From the NCBI GenBank assembly GCA_013397455.1, contig VYZB01000117.1, positions 251,060 through 315,059 on the forward strand: a DNA stretch of 64,000 nucleotides, given 5' to 3'. A program made the position numbers and the translations under genes. The notes under the pieces were generated by a model. That model made no database searches. It was not told the DNA's origin and worked only from the letters and a program-made list of their open reading frames with translations. Position 1 is the stretch's first letter. Each line of letters begins with the position of its first letter. This stretch comes from Crotophaga sulcirostris. Taxonomy: Eukaryota; Chordata; Aves; Cuculiformes; Crotophagidae. Positions 63,646 through 64,000 of this stretch are shown here, one piece after another.

Positions 63646-64000
63646 GAGAGCACTCGATCCCTGGAAGTTTCCTTGAGGGCTTTCCCAATCCCAACGGGAG
63701 GGTTTCCTATCGCAGGCCCACTGCTCCAAGTACTCTTCCAGTTGGGGCCCCATGTTATAGTCTAGTTGGATCTAAACTGTGGTCACCTATATGTGGTGAT
63801 CCAGAGGCTCCCCTGGGCCAAGGTGTCACATTGGCTCAGGAATCTGTCTGCTAACTGGAGGGTTCCTGTCTTCATCATTCCTGCCACTGGAGGGAGTGGG
63901 GAGTGGTTGGCAATAAGGGCGTAAGAAAAAGGCGTGAAAAAACCTGTGGGTACCGTGTTAAAAGTCCTGGCTTCTGTCAAGGGTGGGTGGCGCAGAGTAC
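63646..64000. other. Less AT-rich terminal segment, unassigned
   Basis: Contains the palindrome GGGGCCCC at 63744-63751. On minus there is a 65-codon frame at 63783-63980, and a 48-codon frame from the ATG at 63751-63753 down to a TAA at 63607-63609. An endogenous-retrovirus leader is one possibility, but no primer-binding site or LTR could be identified, and the window ends here. Confidence 0.3.

Noticed and set aside
1..64000. CRISPR arrays, operons, toxin or phage systems
   Set aside because: No regularly spaced repeats, no Shine-Dalgarno-led gene clusters and no long ORFs. The repeat content is vertebrate.

Overview
This window reads as AT-rich nuclear DNA from a bird. The main evidence is the repeat content. 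About a dozen CR1 LINE fragments occur on both strands, and several keep the typical 3' end, a phrase close to 'ggtctttTccaacc' followed by short ATTCTATG-like octamers. There are also two or three LTR sequences that resemble avian endogenous-retrovirus (ERVL-like) LTRs from memory. SINEs are absent, and there are no operons or ribosome binding sites. A crocodilian or turtle source cannot be excluded from CR1 alone. A run of ten Ns at 44945-44954 is an assembly gap.

Most of the window is intron or gene desert. I find no complete gene, rRNA, tRNA, CRISPR array or prokaryotic feature. The one well-supported coding piece is a 138-nt internal exon on the minus strand at 54463-54600. It has a long pyrimidine tract and AG before it, a GTACGAGT donor after it, and a single open phase-0 frame encoding 46 cysteine-containing residues. 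I do not recognise the protein. If the exon is real, much of the window is probably intron of a large minus-strand gene. Four weaker exon-like segments (25251-25391, 48902-49001, 53316-53448 on minus; 54963-55003 on plus) are treated as hypotheses only.

Layout: 1-12 kb is mostly unique AT-rich DNA containing a degraded minus-strand CR1 split into two blocks (3395-3960 and 5225-5795). 12-15 kb holds a two-copy tandem duplication and two plus-strand CR1 fragments. 15-27 kb holds three more CR1 fragments in unique sequence. 27.7 kb has a long polypurine tract. 31-32 kb is an LTR followed by a CR1. 36.9 kb is a second LTR-like block. 39.0 kb is a small CpG-rich block with a perfect CRE palindrome. 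39.8-44.6 kb holds three CR1 pieces, including the longest in the window (42963-44620), which keeps recognisable endonuclease and reverse-transcriptase remnants. 45.5-46.1 kb is a solo-LTR-like element just after the assembly gap. 51 and 57 kb hold minus-strand CR1 fragments. The last 10 kb is unique AT-rich sequence with blocks that look like conserved noncoding elements, ending in a less AT-rich segment with a short imperfect tandem duplication.

I see no evidence of an undescribed multi-gene system. The best leads are the unidentified exon, the CRE block at 39 kb, and the internally deleted CR1 at 43-44.6 kb.
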